This document shows, in pieces, positions 27,235 to 35,635 of a stretch of DNA of 64,000 nt. The position numbers and the translations under genes are program-made. Source of the DNA: Bacteroidota bacterium (lineage in GTDB: Bacteria; Bacteroidota; Ignavibacteria; Kryptoniales; JAKASW01); contig JAKAGT010000007.1 of NCBI GenBank assembly GCA_021825585.1, positions 62,001 to 126,000 on the forward strand. The letters run 5' to 3'. Every line of letters begins with the position of its first letter. The stretch's first letter is position 1. A model generated the notes under the pieces. That model worked only from the letters and a program-made list of their open reading frames with translations, was not told the DNA's origin and ran no database searches.

Positions 27235-28347
27235 CTAGAACGCAAGTTCGGCTATAATTCCGAATAGGTCATGGTACATCCCGGTGTTCCACTCAGGATT
27301 CTTTGCATACGACATTTCAAGGGACGCGAGAGGCCAATCCGGAAGAACGAGTTTAACAGGGAACCTCAGTGAGAATCCGTACGAGAAGCCGCTTCCCATC
27401 TGCGCGATATGCAGATTATTATAATAATCGAATCCGCTGACGGCAGGCGCTTTGAACGTGTAACCAAGCCGTACCGCCAGGATGCCCAACGCTGTTGTCT
27501 CAAGCCCAATCCGATACTGGTCTTTGTATGACGGGAAATCATCTACCGGATCATCGCTTCCCACGAGGTGAACATAATCCGCCGCTGTCATTACCTTGAA
27601 CAATTCGAAATCAGCAAGTCTGTAGTTCGATGCAAACGTGTAGGCTATGCCGCAGCTGAACGTTTGCGGAAGCTGCACGTTCACATTCCTGACTGGGCCG
27701 ACTGCAGTCTGGTTTTCCGGCTTCAGCGTCAAGCCGTTCAATACGTTCGAAAAGACCGCACCTGTGGATAGGATCGCCCGGAAGAATGTCGTGTTGGAGA
27801 GTTCAATCCTGTCTGCGGCTCCGATATCGAATGTGAATCGGTTAGCATTCATCACGCTCGGAGCAATGACCTGCTCGGCAGCGAAATAATCCCTCGAGAA
27901 TGTGACATACTTGCCGGTCACGCCCGCGGAAAACCCCAACGGCAAACCGGCTGCCAGTCCGAGCGAAGAAACCGTCGTCTTCCAGCCCCCGAGTTCGAAG
28001 CTGCTGTAACACACTCCGCCCCCTAATGGGCCGACTGGAAATGCAGCTGAGACGTCCCAGGCATTAAGAGTCCCGCTCGAAAGGTATTGTGAGGGAAGAC
28101 TCGGCAGAAATAACTCACCCGGCTGGCGCGCAAAGGACTCGTAATCGGAGGCCGCATAAATGTTATAGACATACGCCAGGCTGGCGGGATTCAATGTCAC
28201 TGCGTGCGCGTAGTCGGGCGCTGCTACATAGGCTGACATTCCGGCGGCTCTGTTAGCAAGGATGTATTCTCCATTCAGATAAATCGACTGCGCAAGAACC
28301 GATCTTGTAAGGAATATTACCAGACAATAAGCCGCCGCTTTCGCTAT
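27235..28347 (-). CDS. PorV/PorQ-like outer-membrane protein, apparent ATA start
   Basis: Barrel protein of about 370 residues related to the PorV/UPF0164 group (NRAAGMSAY, AVTLNPASLAYVYN). The first in-frame ATG, at 28239, would remove the signal peptide and first strand. The frame is open upstream and reads AKAAAYCLVIFLTRSVLAQS, a convincing signal peptide. The codon in the right place is ATA at 28347, 7 bases after a GGAGG sequence and forming TAATA with the stop of the upstream gene. A CTG at 28323 is the only other weak candidate. An ATG-to-ATA change or a base error would explain this. It is coupled to the peptidase-barrel gene. Confidence 0.72.
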   Translation of the reverse strand: MAKAAAYCLVIFLTRSVLAQSIYLNGEYILANRAAGMSAYVAAPDYAHAVTLNPASLAYVYNIYAASDYESFARQPGELFLPSLPSQYLSSGTLNAWDVSAAFPVGPLGGGVCYSSFELGGWKTTVSSLGLAAGLPLGFSAGVTGKYVTFSRDYFAAEQVIAPSVMNANRFTFDIGAADRIELSNTTFFRAILSTGAVFSNVLNGLTLKPENQTAVGPVRNVNVQLPQTFSCGIAYTFASNYRLADFELFKVMTAADYVHLVGSDDPVDDFPSYKDQYRIGLETTALGILAVRLGYTFKAPAVSGFDYYNNLHIAQMGSGFSYGFSLRFPVKLVLPDWPLASLEMSYAKNPEWNTGMYHDLFGIIAELAF

Positions 28348-31300
28348 TAGAAGTCTCCTCCCAGAGAGAAATAAAATATTGGGTTGTGGAAACCTTCGAT
28401 GTTATACTGCCACGCATAATCAAACCTCAGCACAAAATACAGAAACGGAACCCTTGCTCCAAACCCGGATCCTATCAACAGGTCCTGTGTCACCGTTCCT
28501 CCGGAACCGTTCTTCATGAATGGTTTGAATTGAGAAAAAGAATCAAATGCGCTTCCGGCGTCGGTGAAGATCACCCCCTCGATGTTATCCAGCAGAATCG
28601 GTATCAAACCTGGCACGAAATATCTGACAAGCGGAAACCTTACCTCGGCGTTCACCAGAAAGTACTTGGTCCCAAGTTGCGTGTTGAATTCGTAGCCTCG
28701 CAGCGGAAACACTGGCGTCAGGAAGGCATAATCACCTACGGAGCTGATGGGGATGTTCAATGAAGAGTAGTTTATGTTTATCCAGTTGCTCACGCCGCCC
28801 ATGAAGAACTTCTGCGGATTGGGTCCGACGCTCGCCGCGCCTGAGGCCCGGAACGCAAATACGTTTTCGTCGAGAAACGGGAGATAAGTTCTATAGTCGA
28901 ACTGACCGGTAAGGAATCCGAGAAAAGCCGACGAAATCTTCGGTACGTAACTCAGTGTCAGATTGTACCTCGTTCCGTTGACAGGTGAAAAGTATCCCTC
29001 AAGACTGTTGTCACTAACGTAACTCAACGACGTTAGAATTGCATTGGCCGTCGAGCCCGAATCCGAAGGATTGTCCAGGTTCTGCCTTGAAATTCCCAGA
29101 TACGCGATGTTCAAATCGAGACGGTGGAATCTATCGAACGGCCGCGACAGCGACAGTTGGCCGATCGTGGACTGGAAACGATTCAGCTCGTAGTTGCCGG
29201 TAACATTGTCGTACAGATAAAGGAAATTTGCCGTGTGAAGAAGTGTCGTCCCAAAATTGATCCTGGATGCAAGGTTCTGATACGAGATCGCATAGTCACT
29301 ATTCTGCAGGTCAATGACAAAGTCAGTGTAGAGGTCTACCTCATTGTTGCCGAGCATATCGCTGAACGCAAGCTCCGTAGCGCCCTGGAAACCGTACAGC
29401 GTGTTGAAACCAGCCCCTCCCGTCAGAATGTCGGGCGTAAAATCGATTTTGTAAGGAAACGGAATATAGTTGCCGCTTGAATCTACGTTTCCTGTAAGGG
29501 CGAACGGCGAGACCTTTGGTTTCGTGTAATGGGTCTCATATTCCGGGGAAAACACGTAATGGCTGAAGTCAGAAGTGAGCGATGCCCCGTAGAGTGAAGT
29601 TGCTGCCTCCGCCTTGCTGGTATCAGCAGGTGCCTCGGCTGCCAACGGTTCCTTTTTTGACAAGAAGCTTTTCACGTACTCTGTCGGCTTCAGTTCGCCC
29701 TTGAGCTCGTGAGACAGAGGCAAGTCCATCGTGAACACATCATAGCCGCCGTAGTTCAGCGATGTGAAGGCAAGTTTCTGACCGTCCCGGGATAGAGACG
29801 GTTCGTTAATACCGTAGAGAGAGTTTGTTAGTGCCGTTTGCTTGCCCGTGGCAAAATCGAGGTGGTACAGATTGTCGATACCATTCCTGCTGGATTCAAA
29901 TATCAGTCCCTTCCCGTCGGGCGTTGGAAGCGGATAAGTGTTGTCGCCGCCGTGTGGTACGACGTTCGGGGTATTCGGAAAGTTTGTGTGCGTAAGCCTC
30001 TCTATCTTGCCGGTCGCCACATTTATGGAAAAAATGTCAAGCGGATTCCCGGCGGCCCAATGTGCCAGTTTCAACGGGTCGCTGCGTTGATAAAGGCTGT
30101 CACCCCGGTCGGATGCGAAGTAGATCTCTTTTCCATCGACCGACCAATGAGGATCCTGGTCCGTGAATATGTCGTTTGTAAGGTTCCTGAGCTCGTGTGT
30201 CTTCATATTATAGACGTAGATGTCAGACTGGAGCGGCTTATAAGCTGATATCGCAAGTTCCTCACCGTTCGGCGAGAAGTCTATTCCGTCAATTCCGGGA
30301 AATTCGATTCCAGGAAGCTCCCGCACCTTCCCGGTGCTCGCATTTATGAGCGCAATCTTGTCGTACTCGCCCGTCTTTGAAGCAACTGCGATATACTTCC
30401 CGTCAGGTGTCCATGCGATGCCGGGAGTCAGTATATGAAGTTCTTCGAAGTTAGCCGTTCTACTTCCTTTCACAAGTGTACGCGTTATCCTCCCCGTTAC
30501 CGTCGATGCGACTACGATGTCAAAATAACCGCTGCGATCCGTGATGAATGCAACCTGCGAGCCATCGGGAGAAATCACCGGACTCGTATTGTACGACCCG
30601 CCTCCCTTAAGGTGATCTGTAACTCTCTGGGCGAAGGAGGCGAGCGACTGCCTTTCAGCTACCTCGGGAAAATACTCCTTCCTGTTGTACTTCTGCCACT
30701 CATCGGAAAGTTGGCTCACGTCTAACCCCGTGGCGCGTTGGAATCCTTTGTTGATGCTGTGAGTTGCGAGGACCGCGTTTACAACCTCACCTACTTTCTC
30801 GTGACCATATCGAACGTTAATGAAGTGCCAAACCGATTCTCCTCCTCGATAATCGAGATAACCGTTGAGGTATTCTATGGGAGGCATGTAACCGTTCACA
30901 GTCGCATCGATTAAGAATTGGTCGGAATTTACTTCCCAATGATTTAGCGACTGGTATTCGGCCATCCCCTCGTTGAACCAAGTAGGAAGATGGAACGTTA
31001 TGTTGTGTTCAATTACCGACTGTATTGACCCGCCATAAAACATCTCGTCAAATACGGCGTGCACCAACTCGTGGTGAGTAACATGCCGCATCAGGCTGAG
31101 ACTCCCTTCCCAGGGCAGCACTACCCTGTTCTTGTACAACTCAGTGACGCCTCCGGTGCCTTCCGGAAGGAATTCAGGGACGATATTGTTTTGCTGAAAA
31201 TCGTTATGAGAGTTGAACACTGCGATGTTGATCCGCTTGTTTATCTGATAATGAAAGCTGGTACAAATCGAAGTTAATGAACTCTCTGCCTCGACGGCCA

Positions 31301-31469
31301 CAAACTGAGCCAGTTCGTATCCCCCATGAGTGAAGTATACGTTGAAATGTGGGGATTCTATGTATTCCCATTTGAAGTCAACATAATGTACCTTGTTTTG
31401 TCCAAACTGTTGTGCGAAAGCCGTAGGAACAAGAACGAGTGCAAAAAGGGCAAAGACAATCTTTCTCAT
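28347..31469 (-). CDS. Gluzincin-type peptidase / TolB-like propeller / Omp85-like barrel fusion
   Basis: Exported protein of 1040 residues. Signal peptide MRKIVFALFALVLVPTAFAQ, with AAGGG before the ATG at 31469. Residues about 30-250 form a peptidase-MA domain with the zinc motif HELVH (133-137) and WFNEGMAEY (about 165-172) supplying a third ligand. Residues about 290-620 are WD40/TolB-like repeats (SPDGSQVAFITDRSG, TPDGKYIAVASK, SVDGKEIYFASDRGD). The last about 400 residues look like a surface-antigen (D15) barrel ending FYFSLGGDF. It may process or anchor surface proteins; substrate unknown. Confidence 0.85.
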   Translation of the reverse strand: MRKIVFALFALVLVPTAFAQQFGQNKVHYVDFKWEYIESPHFNVYFTHGGYELAQFVAVEAESSLTSICTSFHYQINKRINIAVFNSHNDFQQNNIVPEFLPEGTGGVTELYKNRVVLPWEGSLSLMRHVTHHELVHAVFDEMFYGGSIQSVIEHNITFHLPTWFNEGMAEYQSLNHWEVNSDQFLIDATVNGYMPPIEYLNGYLDYRGGESVWHFINVRYGHEKVGEVVNAVLATHSINKGFQRATGLDVSQLSDEWQKYNRKEYFPEVAERQSLASFAQRVTDHLKGGGSYNTSPVISPDGSQVAFITDRSGYFDIVVASTVTGRITRTLVKGSRTANFEELHILTPGIAWTPDGKYIAVASKTGEYDKIALINASTGKVRELPGIEFPGIDGIDFSPNGEELAISAYKPLQSDIYVYNMKTHELRNLTNDIFTDQDPHWSVDGKEIYFASDRGDSLYQRSDPLKLAHWAAGNPLDIFSINVATGKIERLTHTNFPNTPNVVPHGGDNTYPLPTPDGKGLIFESSRNGIDNLYHLDFATGKQTALTNSLYGINEPSLSRDGQKLAFTSLNYGGYDVFTMDLPLSHELKGELKPTEYVKSFLSKKEPLAAEAPADTSKAEAATSLYGASLTSDFSHYVFSPEYETHYTKPKVSPFALTGNVDSSGNYIPFPYKIDFTPDILTGGAGFNTLYGFQGATELAFSDMLGNNEVDLYTDFVIDLQNSDYAISYQNLASRINFGTTLLHTANFLYLYDNVTGNYELNRFQSTIGQLSLSRPFDRFHRLDLNIAYLGISRQNLDNPSDSGSTANAILTSLSYVSDNSLEGYFSPVNGTRYNLTLSYVPKISSAFLGFLTGQFDYRTYLPFLDENVFAFRASGAASVGPNPQKFFMGGVSNWININYSSLNIPISSVGDYAFLTPVFPLRGYEFNTQLGTKYFLVNAEVRFPLVRYFVPGLIPILLDNIEGVIFTDAGSAFDSFSQFKPFMKNGSGGTVTQDLLIGSGFGARVPFLYFVLRFDYAWQYNIEGFHNPIFYFSLGGDF

Positions 31470-32301
31470 AGCATCCCTTAGAATTAGATGTGATATTGTG
31501 CGACAATTAACAGAAACAAGTCGTGAACGCACCTCATGACGGCCTCTCGATTAGATGACCAAATGTAATAAGCACGTTAACGCTCGGGATAGGAGGATCA
31601 AATTTTTCATGTGATGTCATAACCGCAACGAACTTCCCGTTGGTACTCGATTATCCAGCCCTTTGCCATTGAACACGGAATCTGTATGTTTGAATGCGAT
31701 TTCTAATGTCCGATCTTTTTCTCATAATGGCAAGAATCTCGCGAAGAAACAAATACCACCCCACCGGATCAAAAATGGTGTCGGCTCTCGATCTGCAAAC
31801 AGTGACCACGTTGCATAATGCGCATATCAGTATGTAAGACGCCGCGCATATCTTCAGGTTTATTAATTTCTTGGAGGATCGCCGGCCCTTTATGTTCGCG
31901 TCGCATGATTCTCCCAAGGCTGCCCTTTCCGCAGAATATTGTCTGATGCAGGTGTTGCCCCTTCTCAGTGGCCATGTTGTTTCTTGAGAACATTAGGATG
32001 CTCGTTGCGAGAGGATTTGTGCCGACCTTTTCCGAGGAATGCTTGATTTCGCTGTTGAGATTCTCAGCAACGCCAGAATGAGCGATTTTCAGAATGAAAA
32101 GAGGCGACTTCTTCAATTTAGAGCGGACCGGTACCTCCTCTTTCTTGCTCCACTCCATCTAACAAACATTGCCGCACGTTTGTGACGCCGGCATTGTACA
32201 AATTAGTTAACAGACTTGCGTGGGAAACAGTTTCCCGTAGTTCCAATTTAATTAGACGTGGCAGCGTACCGTTGGTCACAACCTGTGGTTTGCAAAACGA
32301 C
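31470..32301. other. 832-bp region with no intact recognisable gene
   Basis: Separates the peptidase-barrel gene from the CorC-like gene. It includes two short overlapping minus frames (see pseudogene entry) and the presumptive promoter region of the 28347-31469 gene. On the minus strand a TACATTTG occurs at about 31560-31567, like the Bacteroidetes -7 box TAnnTTTG, but I find no -33 TTTG at proper spacing. Nothing else is identifiable. Confidence 0.5.
31651..32158 (-). pseudogene. Possible decayed gene remnant (unrecognised)
   Basis: Two overlapping minus-strand frames, 31769-32158 and 31651-31917, lie in different registers and read on from each other near a KGSLG/GESCD junction, as a frameshifted gene would. 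The first has a segment (VRSKLKKSPLFILK, GVAENL) weakly like the C-terminal tail of some family 2 glycosyltransferases; this is a loose impression. No start site or ribosome-binding site is convincing. It could equally be non-coding. Confidence 0.2.
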
Positions 32302-33507
32302 CTATTTTAAGGTGACCTTCAGTTCGTCCAGCCTTCTCCCATCGCTTTCCAGAACCTGAACTTCTACGTGTCCGAGGATGATCTTTTCGCCCCTGGAAGG
32401 TATTCTGCCGAGTGTTAAAATTAACAGACCGGCCATGGTGGAATATTCTCCCGGCGGAAATTTAACCTTCAGAAGGCTCTCTAATTCCCCGATTTCAGTA
32501 TTCCCTTTCAGTATATACTGTTTAGGATTCAGCCTTTTTATCTTCTCTTCGCTATTCCGGATTGCGACTTCGCCAAGGAACAGTTCCATCACATCGGACG
32601 ATGTTACGAGTCCTGAAGTCCCTCCGAATTCGTCGATTAGAATAGCCAGGTATACTTTTTCAGTCCTGAATTCCTCAAGAAGGTCGATGACTGACATATT
32701 TTCCGGCACAAACAGTACATCACTCACCAATTCATCAATAACTTCAACTTCCCTGAAGATGTCTTTCGCATAAACGACTCCGACAACGTTGTCGATGGAA
32801 GAATCGTATACCACCACTTTAGTCTTGCCGGACTTTTCGAACAGCTCGCGAACCTTATTGATGCCTGTTCCAAGTCTCGCCGCTACAATGTCGGTCCTTG
32901 GCACAGCAATGCTTCGCACCGGGAGTCCGGCGTTCGCTACCAGCTTGCGAATCATGTCGGACTCTATCTTGTCCATATAACCGCCTCCGGCAGTATTCCC
33001 AAGAAAACGGTAGACATCCCTCCTCTGAAAGATAGCGGGCTTCGAAGATGGACTGAAAAGGAGTCCGGCCATGAAAGTCGACACATCTGCCGTCAGCTTA
33101 ACGAGCGGCCGCGCTATTATGTAGAAGGTATTGACCACAGGCATGAGAATTTTGGCCGAAGCCTCGGAGCGCTCAAGCGCGACGCTTTTCGGTATCAACT
33201 CGCCGAATAGAAATCCGACTACGGTGGTGAGCAACAAAACGATCGGCATCTCGAGATGCAAGTCTTCGTGAAATAGAATCTCTGCCGTCGAGGAGAAAAG
33301 TGTCATAAAAAGGTTGGTAGCCACGACTACGGTGGCAAAAAACAACTCGTTGTTTTGCAGAAAGAAGAAGGAGGATTTGAAACGGAACGAATCCCGTCTG
33401 TCGACGATAAGTGCGACCTTGTCGGAAGAGACAAACGAAGTCTCCGCACCTTCAAAGCAGGCTATTAATAGCAACGAGATGCCGAAAACAACGACTTCAA
33501 ACATCAT
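32302..33507 (-). CDS. CNNM/CorC-like membrane protein with CBS pair
   Basis: Protein of 401 residues. The N-terminal DUF21/CNNM domain has three or four membrane helices (LLIACFEGAETSFVSS, LLLTTVVGFLFGELIPK). A CBS pair follows (VARLGTGINKVRELFEKSG, VVYAKDIFREVE, LAILIDEFGGTSGLVT), then a C-terminal CorC/HlyC domain. The family takes part in magnesium/cobalt transport or resistance; the hemolysin name is historical. No neighbour suggests a specific role. Confidence 0.9.
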   Translation of the reverse strand: MMFEVVVFGISLLLIACFEGAETSFVSSDKVALIVDRRDSFRFKSSFFFLQNNELFFATVVVATNLFMTLFSSTAEILFHEDLHLEMPIVLLLTTVVGFLFGELIPKSVALERSEASAKILMPVVNTFYIIARPLVKLTADVSTFMAGLLFSPSSKPAIFQRRDVYRFLGNTAGGGYMDKIESDMIRKLVANAGLPVRSIAVPRTDIVAARLGTGINKVRELFEKSGKTKVVVYDSSIDNVVGVVYAKDIFREVEVIDELVSDVLFVPENMSVIDLLEEFRTEKVYLAILIDEFGGTSGLVTSSDVMELFLGEVAIRNSEEKIKRLNPKQYILKGNTEIGELESLLKVKFPPGEYSTMAGLLILTLGRIPSRGEKIILGHVEVQVLESDGRRLDELKVTLK

Positions 33508-33570
33508 AGAGATTCAGCATCCGACGAAAAATATCGCTGTGATGAAATCGGTACCGGCATGCATAAACGA

Positions 33571-34008
33571 TCAACCGTCTGCCCGCTTTTCCTTGTGTTT
33601 CTTTGTCCCGGGCAGGAATTTGTCTTTCAATAGGATGACCCCCAGCACTATCGTGGCAGCGCCGACGTCAATCGCGAAATCCCTGAATTCCTCCGTCCTG
33701 CCAGGCACAAAGGATTGATGAAACTCATCACTTGCGCCATAGACCATTACAAACAAATAAGCAACGATTATGCTGAAATCATTCAACCATTTGCTATATC
33801 CCTGGAATTTCATAGCCCTGTATGCGAAATAGTAAAGCACGGCGTAGAGCATGGTATGGGCAATGATATGAGCGTACGGAAACTCCATCGGTGCGATATC
33901 CGAACCGGGGATACAGGACAAACAAAATATAAAGCCCATCCAGAGCAGGGCCGGCAGCTGAAATTTCACGAAGTCAGGATATTCTCTCAAACTCGACAAC
34001 GTCTCCAT
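33571..34008 (-). CDS. VanZ family membrane protein
   Basis: Small membrane protein of 145 residues with four helices and the VanZ motif (GASDEFHQSFVPGRTEEFRD near residue 95). ATG 34008 was chosen, with GAGA just upstream; the longer start at 34044 lies deep inside nnrD/E. The gene overlaps the end of nnrD/E by 35 bases. Family function is poorly defined; a few members give teicoplanin resistance, which should not be assumed here. Confidence 0.85.
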   Translation of the reverse strand: METLSSLREYPDFVKFQLPALLWMGFIFCLSCIPGSDIAPMEFPYAHIIAHTMLYAVLYYFAYRAMKFQGYSKWLNDFSIIVAYLFVMVYGASDEFHQSFVPGRTEEFRDFAIDVGAATIVLGVILLKDKFLPGTKKHKEKRADG

Positions 34009-35560
34009 TCTCGATTTTCTTGAATGCCTCGGGGAGGGAATCAATTATGTCCGTTGCTATCAGAGAATATATCCCTTTCGATTCCAAAGCGACATCTCCG
34101 GCAACACTGTGAATGTAGACCCCCGCCATCGCCGCGTCCAGCGGACTAAGCTTCTGTCCCAACATAGCCGCTATTATGCCGGTCAGGACATCTCCGGACC
34201 CGGCAGTGGCCATCCCGGGATTTCCATGTACGTTCACGTAGACCTTACCCTCCTTAGAAGCGATCACCGTAGGTGATCCCTTGAGTACGAGCGTGACATT
34301 GTTCTCCGCAGCGTATTTCCGAGCAACTTCCACCCGTTCTTTCGCAATCTCTTCTACCGAGAATTTTGACAGACGGCTGAATTCACCATGATGCGGAGTC
34401 AGGACAATCTCCGCATGAGTCTCATGAAGTATCTCCGGGTGATCCGCTATCGGATTCAAACCATCTGCATCGATGAGAATGGTTCCGTCGTAACTCCGAA
34501 TCAACTTAGCAACCAACTGTGCGGTCTCCTGATTTCTGGAGATGCCGGGCCCAATTACCAGCGCGTCTGCCCAGCCGAGATTTCGCTGAATCTGGAGCAG
34601 TACTGCGAGAGAAAGGCTTCCGTCTGCCGTTTGCGGGAGCGGAATTGTCATTACTTCCGTCAGCTTGTTTTCGAAAATCGGGTTCAAATCCGAAGGGACT
34701 CCGAGCACTACCGCGCCCGCTCCGGCTCGCATCGCTGCCTGTCCCACCATAACACCGGCGCCCGTCAAACCGACAGAACCGACAAGGCCGAAGATCTTTC
34801 CAACGGCGTGCTTGTGTGTCTCGGGTTGTCGCTTGGGAAGGACGCTTCTCACGTCTTCGCACCCGACGAGGTAGGTATTGATTTCTCTGAAGGCTGCAAG
34901 GTCTTTGGGAATGCCGATGTCCACGACATAGACCTTCCCACATTTTTCCTTGCCGTCATTCAGAAGCAGGCCGCGCTTCAGGTTTCCCATTGTTGCAGTC
35001 GCTACCGCGTCGGGAGCTATCGTATACACGGTCCCGTCATCGGAGTTCAAACCTGTGGGAATATCGACGGAGAGAACGGGAGTTCGCGATCGAAGCATCA
35101 TGTTGATGGCCTTTTCAGCCGTCTCCCTCGGGTCCCCACTCAACCCTGTCCCCAGAACCGCATCGATCACGAGATTAAAATCATCAAGGGACGGCACCCG
35201 CCCGCTTTCGTCGATTTCCAAAATTTCGACAGTCCCTTGCTCGGGAGGAAGCTCATTCAGCTTGTCGTAGAAAATCTTAGCATCGCCCGGGATTTCATCA
35301 GGCTTATCCGTCAACAGCACGCTGACGCTCGCCCCCATTTGAGCAAGATAGAGAGATGCGCCGAAGCCGTCCCCTCCGTTGTTCCCTTTACCGCACAAGA
35401 CCGCGATTCTCTTCCCGCGAACATCGCCAAGAAGCCGCACTGCGACCTTGGCGACCCCAAGACTAGCCTTGTCCATCAACGAAGAACCGCTGACCTTACC
35501 GCTTTCAATCGATTCGCGGTCACACCCCCTCATTTCATCCGATGTCAAAAGATATTCCAT
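33974..35560 (-). CDS. nnrDE: Bifunctional NAD(P)H-hydrate epimerase / ADP-dependent dehydratase
   Basis: Metabolite-repair enzyme of 528 residues that converts damaged NADHX/NADPHX back to the normal cofactor. The N-terminal YjeF_N epimerase domain has GKGNNGGDGFGAS. The C-terminal ribokinase-like dehydratase domain includes LTPHHGEFSRL and NPGMATAGSGDVLTGIIAAM, the catalytic GSGDVL region. Domain order matches bacterial YjeF. It precedes VanZ on the same strand and follows the nuo terminator. Confidence 0.95.
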   Translation of the reverse strand: MEYLLTSDEMRGCDRESIESGKVSGSSLMDKASLGVAKVAVRLLGDVRGKRIAVLCGKGNNGGDGFGASLYLAQMGASVSVLLTDKPDEIPGDAKIFYDKLNELPPEQGTVEILEIDESGRVPSLDDFNLVIDAVLGTGLSGDPRETAEKAINMMLRSRTPVLSVDIPTGLNSDDGTVYTIAPDAVATATMGNLKRGLLLNDGKEKCGKVYVVDIGIPKDLAAFREINTYLVGCEDVRSVLPKRQPETHKHAVGKIFGLVGSVGLTGAGVMVGQAAMRAGAGAVVLGVPSDLNPIFENKLTEVMTIPLPQTADGSLSLAVLLQIQRNLGWADALVIGPGISRNQETAQLVAKLIRSYDGTILIDADGLNPIADHPEILHETHAEIVLTPHHGEFSRLSKFSVEEIAKERVEVARKYAAENNVTLVLKGSPTVIASKEGKVYVNVHGNPGMATAGSGDVLTGIIAAMLGQKLSPLDAAMAGVYIHSVAGDVALESKGIYSLIATDIIDSLPEAFKKIENGDVVEFERIS

Positions 35561-35581
35561 TCAATCTCCTTACCAATATAG

Positions 35582-35607
35582 AAAAGCCGCCTCAAAATAG
35601 AAGCGGC
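35582..35607 (-). terminator. Intrinsic terminator after nuoN
   Basis: On the minus strand GCCGCTTC pairs with GAGGCGGC (one G-T pair) around a six-base loop and is followed directly by TTTTCTAT. It lies about 30 bases after the nuoN stop and would end the nuoJ-N transcript before nnrD/E. Confidence 0.8.
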
Positions 35608-35635
35608 CCCAACCATCCGAGTTTATTTTATTAAC

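Noticed and set aside
27235-28239. Outer-membrane gene starting at internal ATG 28239
   Set aside because: It would lose the signal peptide and the first conserved strand that the open frame upstream encodes; see the ATA finding.
32159-32301. Terminator for the CorC-like gene
   Set aside because: No stem with adjacent T-run could be found downstream of its stop codon.
34388-35581. Long plus-strand open frame of 397 codons
   Set aside because: It lies entirely opposite nnrD/E, whose domains are unmistakable. It has no recognisable motif and no ribosome-binding site of its own.
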